Assembly: GCA_039654915.1 (NCBI GenBank) | Contig: CM077596.1 | Location: 44,886,501-44,950,500 of the forward strand | Length of the DNA stretch: 64,000 nucleotides | Source of the DNA: Aquilaria yunnanensis | Taxonomy: Eukaryota > Streptophyta > Magnoliopsida > Malvales > Thymelaeaceae | Reading direction: 5' to 3' | Shown here: positions 34,484 through 45,461 of the stretch, one piece after another | Position numbering within the stretch: the first letter of the stretch is position 1 | How the letters are laid out: the number at the start of each line of letters is the position of its first letter | The notes under the pieces: generated by a model | What the model was told of the DNA's origin: nothing | What the model saw: only the letters and a program-made list of their open reading frames with translations | Database searches by the model: none | Translations under genes and position numbers: made by a program

Positions 34484-37400
34484 ATGGCAGAGCAAACCGA
34501 AGGACGTCTCACAGATATTGAGTCCAAGATAGAAAGCATGGCCGAGCAAATGAAACAATTAATGGAGCTAATCAAGGAGAAAGCAACACAAGTCCCCGTC
34601 AAAGAACCACAAGATCCCACTTATCCCCCGAGATTCACCCCACAACGGATCTCAGTTCAGGAAAACCTTTTTCAAGAACCAGGTCCGTCTGCTAACGTTC
34701 ACCTGAAACAAAATACTGCCTATGAAGAGAAGAAGACAATATCGAAGGAAGAAGGAGAATCTCAAAAGCTCGAGACAATAGAGAAGAGGCTTCGGGCCAT
34801 TGAAGGAGGCACTGTATTTGGATCTCTCTCAGTAGATGATCTCTGCTTGGTGCCAGATGTTGTGATCCCCTCAGACTTTAAGGTGCCAGACTTTGTGAAA
34901 TACGATGGAACAAGTTGCCCCATCACTCATATCACATTGTTTCTAAGAAGAATACAACCACTCACAAAAGATGAGAAGGTGTGGATAGCACTTTTTCAAG
35001 AAAGTCTTACAAAGTCAACACTACAATGGTATCTAAGTCAAGGTCCAAGAAACATCAAAACATGGAATGACCTCATTCAGGCTTTCATCAACAATTACAA
35101 ACATGTCATGGACCTGGCCCCGGATCGCCAAACTCTCCAGAATATGGAGAAGAAAAGCAAGAAACCTTCAAGGAGTATGCTCAAAGGTGGAGGGAGTTAG
35201 CCGCACAAGTTCAGCCACCCATGATGGAGAGAGAAATGGTTACTTTATTTGTCCAAACACTAAAGTACCCATACTACGATAAACTTATTGGCAATTTGGC
35301 AACCAATTTCTCATACATTGTAATGTCTGGAGAAAGAATTGAGCATGGGATTAGGACCGGGAAGATCATTGAATCCTTTAATGATGCCATGAAAAGAGGA
35401 GGACCATCCAGAAGAAAGGATGAGGAAGTACAACAAATAAGACGCGGAAGAAGGATTCCCCTCATGGGTACTGTGGCTACTGGGCCTTGCCTATCATATC
35501 CTACCAATAGGCCCAATAATTATCCTCCCAATAGGCCTAATCAATTACAGCCACCTGTTCTGACCCCTCCAGTGCCCATACAAAGAAAAAGAGAAATTTT
35601 TGCGCCAATTCTTATGACTTACACTGAGTTATATCCAAAGCTCATTGAAAGTCAACTTATCCGTCCAATTCCTACAAGGCCAATGGAACCCCAATATCCA
35701 AGGTGGTATGACCCCAACGTGAATTGCCCATATCATGATGGCGTTGTGGGCCATGGTCTAGAAAATTCATAGCTTTAAAATGCATAGTCCAACAATTAAT
35801 CGAGTCAAAGTGGTTGGACTTTTCCGATGAACCGAACGTCACTCACAACCCATTGCCGCCTCATCAAGCTAAGCCAGTTAATATGATAGAGGAACACCGA
35901 CTAATAAAGGAGTCAGTCAATGACATTACAACCCCTCTTAAGCATATATATTCATGGCTAATGAAAGAAGGGGTCATCATCGGAAAGCCTTTTCTTGGAC
36001 ACAAAGAAACCAAAGGTGAAGAATGGTGTGATTTTCATGACAGTAAGGGTCATTCTATTCAGGAATGCTCAGAATTCCGTGAGAATCTACAAAGACTCAT
36101 AGACTCATCCCAACTCAGCATTTTTATGTCAGATAAAGACGTTGATGCAAATGTAATCATTAAAGAGCGAGAAGTCAATGCTATGCCAAGACCACTAGTC
36201 ATACCAATTTCAAAACCTACTATCAAGCCTTTGAGGATTCAAGTCCTGACTCCATTCCCCTACAAATCAGATAAGGCTGTTCCATGGAAGTATGATTACA
36301 CCTCTAACATTACATCAACTCCGTTAGAGGTTGGGAGTATGACTAGAAGTGGTCGATGTTATTCGCCGGAGCAGATGGACAAGCTCCAACAAGATAAGAA
36401 TATCATAGACCCAATAAATGAGCCTATTAGCACAAATACATCAGAAGATCAATGAGTGCCTCGAGCGGTAACAGATGAACAAGCTGGCGAGTTTCTCAAA
36501 CTCATAAAGCAAAGTGAGTATAGTATCGTGCAGCAGTTAAACCGCCTGCCAGCAAAGATTTCCATACTCTCACTACTCTTAAGTTTTGACGCTCATCGAG
36601 AAACCCTCCTTAAAGCCTTGAACAAGGCCTATGTTGAGCAAGATATTTCTGTGAATAATTTTGACCACCTCGTCAACAATATCATGGCACAAAATCTCAT
36701 CACATTCACTGACAATGAGATACCAGCAGAAGGAAGAGGTCACTCTAAGGCTCTACATATTTTGATTAAGTAAAAAGATCGAATTATGGCTAAAGTCCTT
36801 ATCGACAATGGGTCAGCTCTAAATGTAATGCCACTTGAAACCTTACATAAGCTTGGTATAGACCCATCATGCCTCAACAACAGTCATATCATCGTTCGAG
36901 CATTTGATGGGATGAGGAGAGATGTTGTTGGAGAAATAGAACTACCGATAGGGATCGGCCCCTGTGTCTTCCACATCACATTCCAAGTTATGGACATTAA
37001 CCCTTCTTATAGTTATCTATTGGGAAGACCATGGATCCATATGGCCGGGGCAATTCCCTCTTCATTACATCAAAAATTGAAATTCATCATTGAAGGAAAA
37101 TTAATAACAGTCTTTGCTGAAGAAGACATTCTCCTATCTAGACCTACGGATGCTCAGTACATCGAGGTCAATGAAGATGTACCTGATTTCTCTTTCAGGT
37201 CTTTTGAAATTGTTAATGCTACCTATGTTGGTGAATATGGAGAAGAACCCGTGCTTAGCATCTCTAAAATGAGTCGCATGGTCGCCAAACTCATGATGAA
37301 AGGAGGACACTCACCGGGGTTAGGTCTGGGACAAGATTTACAAGGAATCTCAGAACCATTGAAAATCTCTGCAAATGAAGGGAAATACGGCCTAAGTTTT

Positions 37401-37726
37401 ACACCGACAAGGCAAGATAAAATAAAGACGATAGCTAAAAAGAGAGAAAAGAGGATTGCACAACTAAAAGGGCATCCTCTAGAGGGAAGAAATCTGGATA
37501 TCCCTGACATCACTGAAACATTCATGAGTGGTGGCTTGATTCCAAAAAATGACAATGAAGGTGCGTTGACCATCAACATCGACAAGTCTTTTGAACATCT
37601 TTCGATTCAGGCAATAATCAGTGATTCACCCGAAAATGAGGAGCTCGTTCGACCCTGTAGCCCACGAGATGTGCTGAACAATTGGGAGGCGATAGAACTG
37701 CCTATTGTAATTGAGAGCTTTTCAAA
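34484..37726 (+). pseudogene. gag: element C gag and protease (exon 1)
   Basis: An N-terminal coiled-coil-like part (residues 1-40) precedes the Ogre gag core (KVPDFVKYDG, WYLSQGP, from about 34880). A CHHC-like zinc knuckle region (WCDFHDSKGHSIQEC) lies near 36030-36072. The protease active site is VLIDNGSALNVMP (about 36793), and a G-patch-like segment (MMKGGHSPGLGLGQDLQGI) lies near 37293-37350. Frameshifts occur at about 35150 and 35765. From 35814 to 37726 a single frame holds, with a TGA at 36453 and a TAA at 36771. The frame ends on a probable splice donor at 37727. Confidence 0.85.
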
Positions 37727-37919
37727 GTAATCTAATAGTAAAAACCTCCTAAAGAAAGGTTCAATCAATAGGGTATAGTCTTTGCTTAAGTGAACCTTTT
37801 AGTTATTGCTTTTCATTCCAATAAAGTTGTGATTTATGCACATTATAAATAAAGTACCAATTTGCATCCATCTCATTCTCGCCATTTTCTCTTCTCTCTT
37901 TACTCTCTGGCTAATGCAG
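37727..37919 (+). other. probable Ogre-type intron
   Basis: It starts GTAATC and ends with a long pyrimidine tract and CTAATGCAG. Removing these 193 bases joins exon 1 to 37920 in frame, and the joined frame continues past 38026 into the reverse transcriptase leader. Unspliced, the frame stops at 37728-37730. Ogre elements are known for an intron at this place. Confidence 0.75.
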
Positions 37920-40900
37920 ACCTGAAACTCTCTTTGATGACAATGAAAGAATGAACTTTGATAATCCTGTAAACACTGCTGACTCGGATGACGAAGATCT
38001 TTAAATATCTCCGGAGTTATTAAAAATGATCGAGCAGGATGAAAAAGAAAGAGCAACAAGTCAGGAACCAACTGAGACATTCAACTTGGGAGACAGTCAG
38101 GATGTAAAAGAAGTCAAGATCGGCACTCTATTTCCTCCTAAAGAGAAAAAAGAACTAATCCACTTATTGAGGGAATATGTAGACGTATTTGCTTGGTCAT
38201 ACCAAGATATGCCCGGCTTAAGCTCGGACATAGTGCTACACAAAATACCATTGAAGCCTGGGGGAAGCCTGTCAGATAGAAGCTACGAAGATTAAAGCCG
38301 GATCTGATCTTGAGAGTAAAAGATGAGATTCGAAAGCTATGGGATGCAGGATTCCTTGGAGTCGCTGAATATACAGAATGGGTTGTCAACATAGTTCCAG
38401 TTGAAAAGAAAGAGAGTGGGAAACTAAGAGTTTGTTAGGACTACTGGCCCTTGAACGAGGCCAGCCCTAAAGATAACTTCCCACTTCCTCACATTGATAC
38501 GCTGATGGATAATACCACGGGAAACTCCTACTTTTCCTTCATGGATGGCTTTTCTGGGTACAATCAAATCAAACTCGACCTAGATGATATGATAAAAACT
38601 GCTTTTGTTAAACTTTGGGGTACCTTCTACTATAAGGTGATGCCTTTCGGGTTAAAGAATGCTGGTGCTACATATGAAAGAGCCATGGTCACCTTATTCC
38701 ATGACATGATGCATAAAGAAATTGAAGTATATGTAGATGACATGATTGCCAAAACTTTCATTGCTGAAGGGCATCTAAATGTACTGAGAAAGCTATTTGA
38801 TAGACTTCGCAGGTATCAACTAAAATTAAATCCTGCCAAGTGTACTTTTGGAGCCTCTTCAGGAAAATTATTAGGTTTCATGGTAAGCAAAGATGGGATT
38901 CGAGTTGACCCAAGTAAAGTCAAGGCGATACAGGAAATGCAACCCCTGAAGACTCCAAAAGAAGTAAGAAGTTTTCTGGGCAGAATCAACTTCATAGCAA
39001 GGTTCATATCACAATTGACGTCCAAGTGTGAACCTCTTTTCAAATCACTAAAGAAGAACAATCCGATTGAGTGGAATAATGAATGCCAAAAGGCATTTGA
39101 GAAAATCAAGCAATACCTATCAAATCCATAAGTCTTAGTACCACCCCGATCTGGAGAACCTTTGATTCTATACTTATCAATACATGATTCTTCATTAGGA
39201 CCGTATTGGGTCAACGCGATGAGACAGGGAAGAAAGAGCATGCAAATTACTACTTGAGCAAGAAGCTTACCACATATGAAGCGAAATACTAAGTAGTAGA
39301 AAAGTATTGTTGTGCCCTTGCATGAGTAGCAAACCGACTACGACACTACATGCTCAACAACACCACATTGTTGATCTCCAAGACTGATCCCATCAAGTAC
39401 ATCTTTGAGAAACCCACTTTATCAGGTAGGATCGCAAAATGGCAAATGCTGTTGTCTGAATACGACATACAGTATGTCACCCAGAAGGCCGTAAAAGGGA
39501 GTGCGATTGTCGAATATCTGGCTGATAGAGCGTTGGATGATTATGAGCCAATGAAAATGGACTTTCCTGATGGAGATATAATGATAATTGAACAGGAAGT
39601 CTCTAAAGATGATGAAACATGGAAAATGGCGTTCAATGGAGTATCTAATGCTTTGGGACAAGGGATTGGAGCCATACTTATCTCTCCAAGTGGAGAACAG
39701 TTCCCCCTCACAGTGAAAATCACATTTCCTTGTACCAACAATATAGTAGAATATGAGGCATGTGCTATGGGACTCCAAATGGCACTAGGACTGAAGGTAT
39801 GAGATCTCCGAGTTTATGGGGATTCCGCATTGGTCATATATCAAATAAATGGAGATTGGGAGACAAGGGATTCAAAATTGATCCTTTACCAAAAGCTCGT
39901 ACTAGACTTGGCAAGGAAATTTAACAGTATAAGCTTCCATCATCTTCCAAGGGAAGATAATCAAATTCCAGATGCCTTAGCTACTTTAGCTTCCATGTAC
40001 AAGATAAGCGACCATGAGCATACTCCTATTTTTGAAATAAAAGTACTAGATTCCGTAGCTTACTGCATGAGTGTGGAAGAAAAATTTGATGGGAAACCTT
40101 GGTATCATGATATCAAGAAATACCTCCAAGAACGAGTATATCCACCAGAAGCATCTGAAAATGACAAGAAATTTTTACGAAGGTTGTCAATGAGTTTTCT
40201 TTTAAACCTAGACATACTTTATAAGAAAACCCTAGACTCGATGCTACTTCGCTGTGTAGATGCTCATGAAGCACGAAAGATCATGGAAGAATTTCATGCT
40301 GGAATGTGTGGAGCACACACTAGTGGTCATACCATGGCAAGACAAATAATGAGGGCGGGCTACTATTGGCTCACATTAGAAAGTGATTGCATCAATCATG
40401 TAAGAACATGTCATAAGTGCCAGATGTATGCCAACAAGATCCAGGCTCCACATGCTCCTCTTAATGTAACAGCAATACCTTGGTCTTTCGCTATATGGGG
40501 GATTGATGTCATTGAAGCAATTACCCCCAAGGCTTCTAATGGTCACAAATTCATTCTAGTGGCAATAGATTACTTCACCAAATGGGTAGAAGCTGTGTCT
40601 TATGCAAGTGTGACACAAAAGGTGGTATGCCGATTCATTAAAAAGAAATCATTTGTCGATATAGGTTGCCATATCGTATCATCTCAAACAATGCCACGAA
40701 CTTGAATAATGAAATGATGCAGACTTTGTGCCAATAGTTCAAAATCAAGCATTTCAATTCAGCACCTTATCAACCAATGATGAATGGCGCAGTAGAAGCG
40801 GCCAAAAAAAATATCAAGAGAATTATTGAAAAGATGATTGTCACATATAAGGACTGGCATGAGATGTTACCTTTCGCACTACATGGTTACAAAACTTCTA

Positions 40901-41346
40901 TCCGTACTTCTACTGGAGCAACACCTTTTTCTCTGGTATATGGTATGGAGGCCGTATTACCCATTGAAGTTGAGATTCTTTCGTTGAGAGTATTAATGGA
41001 TACCCAATTGGAAGAAGCGGAATGGGTCAAGGCTAGATATGAGCAATTAAACCTAATTGATAAAAGGAGAATGATGACCCTTTGCCATGGGCAACTTTAT
41101 CAAAGGAGGATGATCCGCGCTTACAATAAAAAGGTTTGCCCACAACAATTTCATGAAGGAGACATAGTGCTCAAGAAAATTCTACCCATTCAGCACGATT
41201 TTAGAGGGAAATGGACACCAAACTATGATGGACCATATGTGGTGAAGATAGCCTTTTCAGGAGGGCCCCTGATTCTGACAGAAATGGATGGACGAGAGGT
41301 ACCAAAACCAGTGAATTCAGATTCAGTGAAGAAGTATTTTGCATAA
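37920..41346 (+). pseudogene. pol: element C pol: reverse transcriptase, two RNase H, integrase (exon 2)
   Basis: Order: an acidic leader; reverse transcriptase with catalytic YVDDMIA (about 38729-38749); gypsy RNase H (about 39140-39540); archaeal-type RNase H (about 39620-40000, with EYEACAMGL and GDSALVIYQ); integrase with an H-H-C-C zinc region (about 40290-40430), D in WGIDVIE (about 40504) and a C-terminal part to 41346. No chromodomain is seen. Damage: TAA at 38002-38004, an extra G near 38265, TAG at about 38437, a frameshift near 39130, TGA at 39800-39802 and a frameshift near 40650 in the catalytic core. Confidence 0.88.
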
Positions 41347-41623
41347 TGATGAAGTTTTCCGACAGAAGGGAAGAAGTGGGTACAGGGATGCCAGAGCTTG
41401 TTCGATCAAAGTTGTCAAAGAGAGTGTTCTTCTCTCAAACCTTCATTGTTCTTCATTTATACCCAAGAGTTTTATATTCCCTTGCTCATAAATGAAAAGC
41501 CAATTCTTTCTAGCTCTTTTTCTTCAAATCTCACATTCAACTTTTATATTCCCTTACCCATAAATGAAAATCCAATTCTCTCTAGCTCTTTTTCTTCAAA
41601 TCTCACACTCTTGCTAACCTCAA
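41347..41623 (+). other. element C sequence after integrase
   Basis: This is non-coding. It contains a 71-bp direct duplication (41472-41614) with the phrase TCTAGCTCTTTTTCTTCAAA in both copies. Confidence 0.6.
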
Positions 41624-42351
41624 GTGTGCAATAAATTATGACTTTGTAAGAAGGATAGTAATAATTAAAACTCAGAAAAAGCAAAGACCGTAGATTATTT
41701 TGATAAGCTTTATGAATTAAAACAGGTAAGATCGAGGTCCTGTTTTGTGAACGGCAGAAAACATTTGCTAACAGGGAAAAAGGAGTAACAAATCTTCGAG
41801 TGATTGCCTGAATGATCGCTTCAAAAGTCCTACAATTGAAAATAGGAGCATGATTATATCAACAAGAAGGAAGTATATTTACAAAGGTTTCGTAAACCCA
41901 ACAACAGGGATGAGTATCCAAAGAGACATAAAGTATGAGGCCGACGAACGTTAAGGAAGTTGAGGCCAAAATTCAAGAATAAGTCAAGAAAAATTTCTTT
42001 GAAGGGGCTTTCAAAAAGAATTAAGCTTTTGAGGTAATGGACAAGAGTTAAGAAGCATAAAGCGATTCAATGGTAGTTCGAGAAGGCAATCACAAAAAGG
42101 ATCCAGTAAAGCAAAGACATGAAGAACTAGATAAAAAAAAAACAAAACAAAACAAAAACAAAGTCATCAGTTACACATGCCCTGCATTCATGCATTTCGC
42201 ATTATGCATGCATGGCTTTTGCATAACAGGGATCAAACTGAAAATATATCCGTGCCATGATTGAGACTTCAGCTTCATCAGCCCATTCCAGTCTATCATT
42301 GGATGTACAGCTAATACGCTGGACCAAAATGCATCAAGAATTCAACATTAT

Positions 42352-42640
42352 GGTCAAGGATAAGGTAGACATAAAAAATGTTGTCTTTGACAATTTGTTA
42401 AAAGCTGGCAATGGATTCGATAATCGAGGCTACACCCGTAAGGACGAGATTGACGGAATACCAAAAATAAGAGATAGCTATGGTCAAGGATAAGGTAGAC
42501 ATCAAAAAAATATTGTCGTTGACAATTTGTCAAAAACTGGCAATGGATTCGATAATCAAGGCTTCACCCATAAGGACAGGATCGACATCAGCTCAATGGA
42601 ATATCAAAGATAAGAGATATCTATGACATCAAAATATTGT
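42352..42640 (+). repeat. direct repeat of about 125 bp in unit R1
   Basis: TATGGTCAAGGATAAGGTAG starts both copies (42351 and 42480), followed by GGCAATGGATTCGATAATC. The equivalent pair in R2 is at 55741-56030. A 78-codon frame crosses the first copy, but I recognise no protein. Confidence 0.8.
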
Positions 42641-42663
42641 CAAAAAGTAGGATCTATTTTTTC

Positions 42664-42710
42664 GGTTAAGTGGCGGATACAGTACTCCGTGACTCTCAAG
42701 TCGGTTGTCT
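42664..42710 (+). promoter_or_regulatory. conserved leader of p1, unit R1
   Basis: It starts GGTTAAGTGGCGGATAC and carries two adjacent 4-bp stems with 4-base loops, ACAG/CCGT and GACT/AGTC. The first stem has a G-T-type weakening here compared with the other three copies. It lies about 70 bp before ATG 42770. Confidence 0.55.
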
Positions 42711-42769
42711 CAGTTGCCCATAATAACTGATCTCTTCCTCCCTTCTTTCTTTTATTTCCTGCTAAAAAA

Positions 42770-42810
42770 ATGGATCCTACTCTTTCTGCCTTGCGAAAAT
42801 ACTTCCCTTC
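42770..42810 (+). pseudogene. p1 of unit R1, 5' fragment
   Basis: The first 13 codons of p1 are cut by element D between 42810 and 42811. The rest lies at 52654-52869 and beyond. The undivided equivalent is 56160-56699. Confidence 0.75.
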
Positions 42811-45320
42811 TGTTACGACCCTTCTAGAGGGAGGTAAGGACTTTAGAATTTAGTGTAGAAGTTTAATTTAAGTTTGCCTAGCAAGAATTAAGAAGTTTGC
42901 CAAAGTTCACTAAGTTCCGACAAGAATAAAGCTCTGAACTAAGTTCAGGGGCAAAATAGTAATTTTGCACCCTGAGTGGCCGGGACGAGTCCCGAGTGTT
43001 TTAAAATGAATTTTTAGAACTTAACTTTTAACCTTAACTCAAACTCAACAAATAGACAAGAATTTAATCAAGAACTGTTAAGTTACAAAGATGGGGGACC
43101 TAATTGCACTTAACTTGAAACCTTGGTGGTTTGAGGGGTTAAGTGGAGTTTAAGAAGAGGGAAGAAGGGTTTGGGCTGCCATAACCCGTTTTCCAGCTTC
43201 TCCACTCCATTTCTCTCTCAAATTAAGCTTGGAATCAAAAGCTTTTGGTGCCAAAAGGTGCAATTAAGGGTGTATAAGCTTGGAGGATGCATCTTCAAGC
43301 TTGAATCCTTGTTTTTGAAGCTTGAAAGGGCGTTTTTCTCCATCCCCTATTTTTGAACGAGGTATGATTTATGTTCTTGATTGAATTCGTGTTATTTGGT
43401 TGATTGGAAGCTTGGGTTTTGGTTAGAAGATGTGTTTTTGATGTTTTAGAGCTTTGTTTTGGTATGGTTTTGTGTAGAACTTTGGAAGCTTGTTTGGAAG
43501 AGGAAGGGTTCGAATTCTTGCTTGTTCTTGGTGTTAAGGTAAGGGAGAAAGTGTTTTTAAGTTGTTGGATTGCTTTTGGATTGAAATGGATTGAGAAAGT
43601 TGAGTAATTTTTGGTTATGGTATGAAGAAACGTTTTGGGAATTATGATGGACTAGCTAAATTCGAAGGATTGGTTTGATGTTTCTAATGCATCATAGTTT
43701 AGCTTTGATAGTTGGTTTTGTTCCTTGCAACATGTACTTCATGTGTATGAAATTTGGTAACTTTTGATGCATGTTTGCTATATGTATTTGGTTGCCAAAG
43801 TTCATAGCAGCAATCGGCCAAATTCTGCATTTCTGCAGAATTGGCGACGCGGCGCCAATTCGCCCGACGATTGGCGACGCGTCGCCAATTCAATTTTTGG
43901 TCACAGAACGTTTGTTCGTCGGCGACGCGTCGCCAATTCCCTCTTGCCTTTGGCGACGCGGCGCCAACACAAGAAAATGGGGGGTTTGACTTTTTGCTGC
44001 GTTGACCCGACCGAGACTACGGAAGGTTCGGAACGTGCCTAAGGGTCCGAGGATCCCGATGGTACTCCGAGACTTCCGAAAGTCCCACCGGAAGTATGAG
44101 TTTTCTTGAACTGTTTGAGGTAAGTAAGTTGCTTAGGCAACAAGTAAGGAAACAAATGTTGCAATTGAACTTAATTAGCTATCAATAGCTCAGGTGAGAG
44201 GTTTAGAACCCTCGTCGGCCTAGCCGTGCCGGAGCCACGAGGCCACGAGGCGAAACCTTGTTCATCTAGTTTACATCAAAGAGGCCCTGCGGCCTAGTCT
44301 ACAAGTCCCGTCATAAATTCCCCTGCATAACAACTAGGTGAGAGGTTCTATGATTGAATGAGGCTTGCTAAGGTTCGCCCTTGAGCCATATGATAGGTTG
44401 CTAAGTGATAGCGCTTGGCCTATATGTCAGGTTGCTAAGTGATTGCGCTTGGCCTGTATATGTGTCAGGTTGCTAAGTGATTGCACTTGGCCTGATACAG
44501 AGGACTACTTGAGGAGAGGTTTACGGACCTAGTATATATATATATGACTAGTACCCTCATGCTGTGTGAGCTCGCAGCCAGAGTCCTAGCTTTTTCTTGC
44601 AGGTACATCGAAGACCCTTACTGAGAATGTTGAATTCTCACTCCCTGTTTGTTATGCAGAGTCTGGAGTAGCAGGACCGGATAATCGCTGAGGATTATCA
44701 CGGTAGTACCTTTTTGTCTGTAAAGGTACGGTAGTTGAGAAACTTTAAGTTTCTAGCTTGCTTAAGTGTTTAGTTGGTCTGTTGGTCAGGCTGTGGTACT
44801 AACTTGCTTCTTCCTTTGGCTGCAGAGCCTAGTAGCACTTGGTAAAGGACTTGTGAGACTCGCCACTGGGACAGGAGTCCAAAGTGGGAGCTAGGGTAAA
44901 AGATCTCAGTAAAGTCTTGTATTTTGATACAGTACTTTATTTTGCCTCCAGTATTTATGTTATAAAGAGTCCTTGACTCAGGGGATTGTTCTCTGGGTGA
45001 GAGCATTAATTACTTATGTATAAATGCTTTCACGAGCGGTGTATGTGTAGTTAATCACTCAAAGGTTGATTTTGATATGCTTTGGCATTTTGTATTTATT
45101 TATATAGAATTTTACTTAGCCGGCTAAATGTCTAAGTGATTAAATGTTTTATGGTTTTAATAAACCAAGTCAAAGCATAAGTGCATACATATTGCATTTC
45201 TAGGTTAATCAACTAGTAGCATTGGATTTAATCCACACACATAACCAGCTAGCCAATTACAATCCACCGTGAGACAAACGCTCACAGGGTATCCCGGGCA
45301 GGGGCACGGGGATCGTGTCA
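42811..45320 (+). repeat. element D 5' LTR
   Basis: Starts TGTTACGACC and ends ATCGTGTCA. It contains four GC-rich near-palindromes (43840-43968), a 3-copy repeat of about 40 bp with GGTTGCTAAGTGAT (44396-44505) and an AT run (44531-44545). Confidence 0.96.
43840..43968. repeat. four GC-rich palindromic motifs in element D LTR
   Basis: Two copies of GGCGACGCGTCGCC (perfect palindromes; the one at 43870-43889 extends to 20 bp) and two of GGCGACGCGGCGCC, within 130 bp of AT-rich sequence. The 3' LTR has the same at 51173-51301. Confidence 0.9.
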
Positions 45321-45327
45321 GTGTTTT

Positions 45328-45339
45328 TGGTATCAGAGC
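45328..45339 (+). other. element D primer-binding site
   Basis: TGGTATCAGAGC, seven bases after the LTR, is the initiator tRNA-Met type. Confidence 0.93.
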
Positions 45340-45461
45340 TAAGGGTTTATTTCATAGATATTGGAGGCTTAGACTGAGATCTAGTAGTAAAGTCCAAGTG
45401 CTAGGAAGTTAGTACTGACCAACATCTGGGGTTTATCGTCTGGTTGTGGTTGCAGGTTATC

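Noticed and set aside
42257..42493. A 78-codon frame in the leader of the 3.5-kb unit (also at 55648-55884) as a gene
   Set aside because: It spans a direct repeat and has no recognisable motif; its presence in both copies follows from the recent duplication.
43764..44042. Open frames in element D LTR, repeated at 51097-51375 (for example 92 codons with NWRRVANS repeats)
   Set aside because: The repeated peptides are only the GC-rich palindromes read in frame; the frame has no homology and lies in an LTR.
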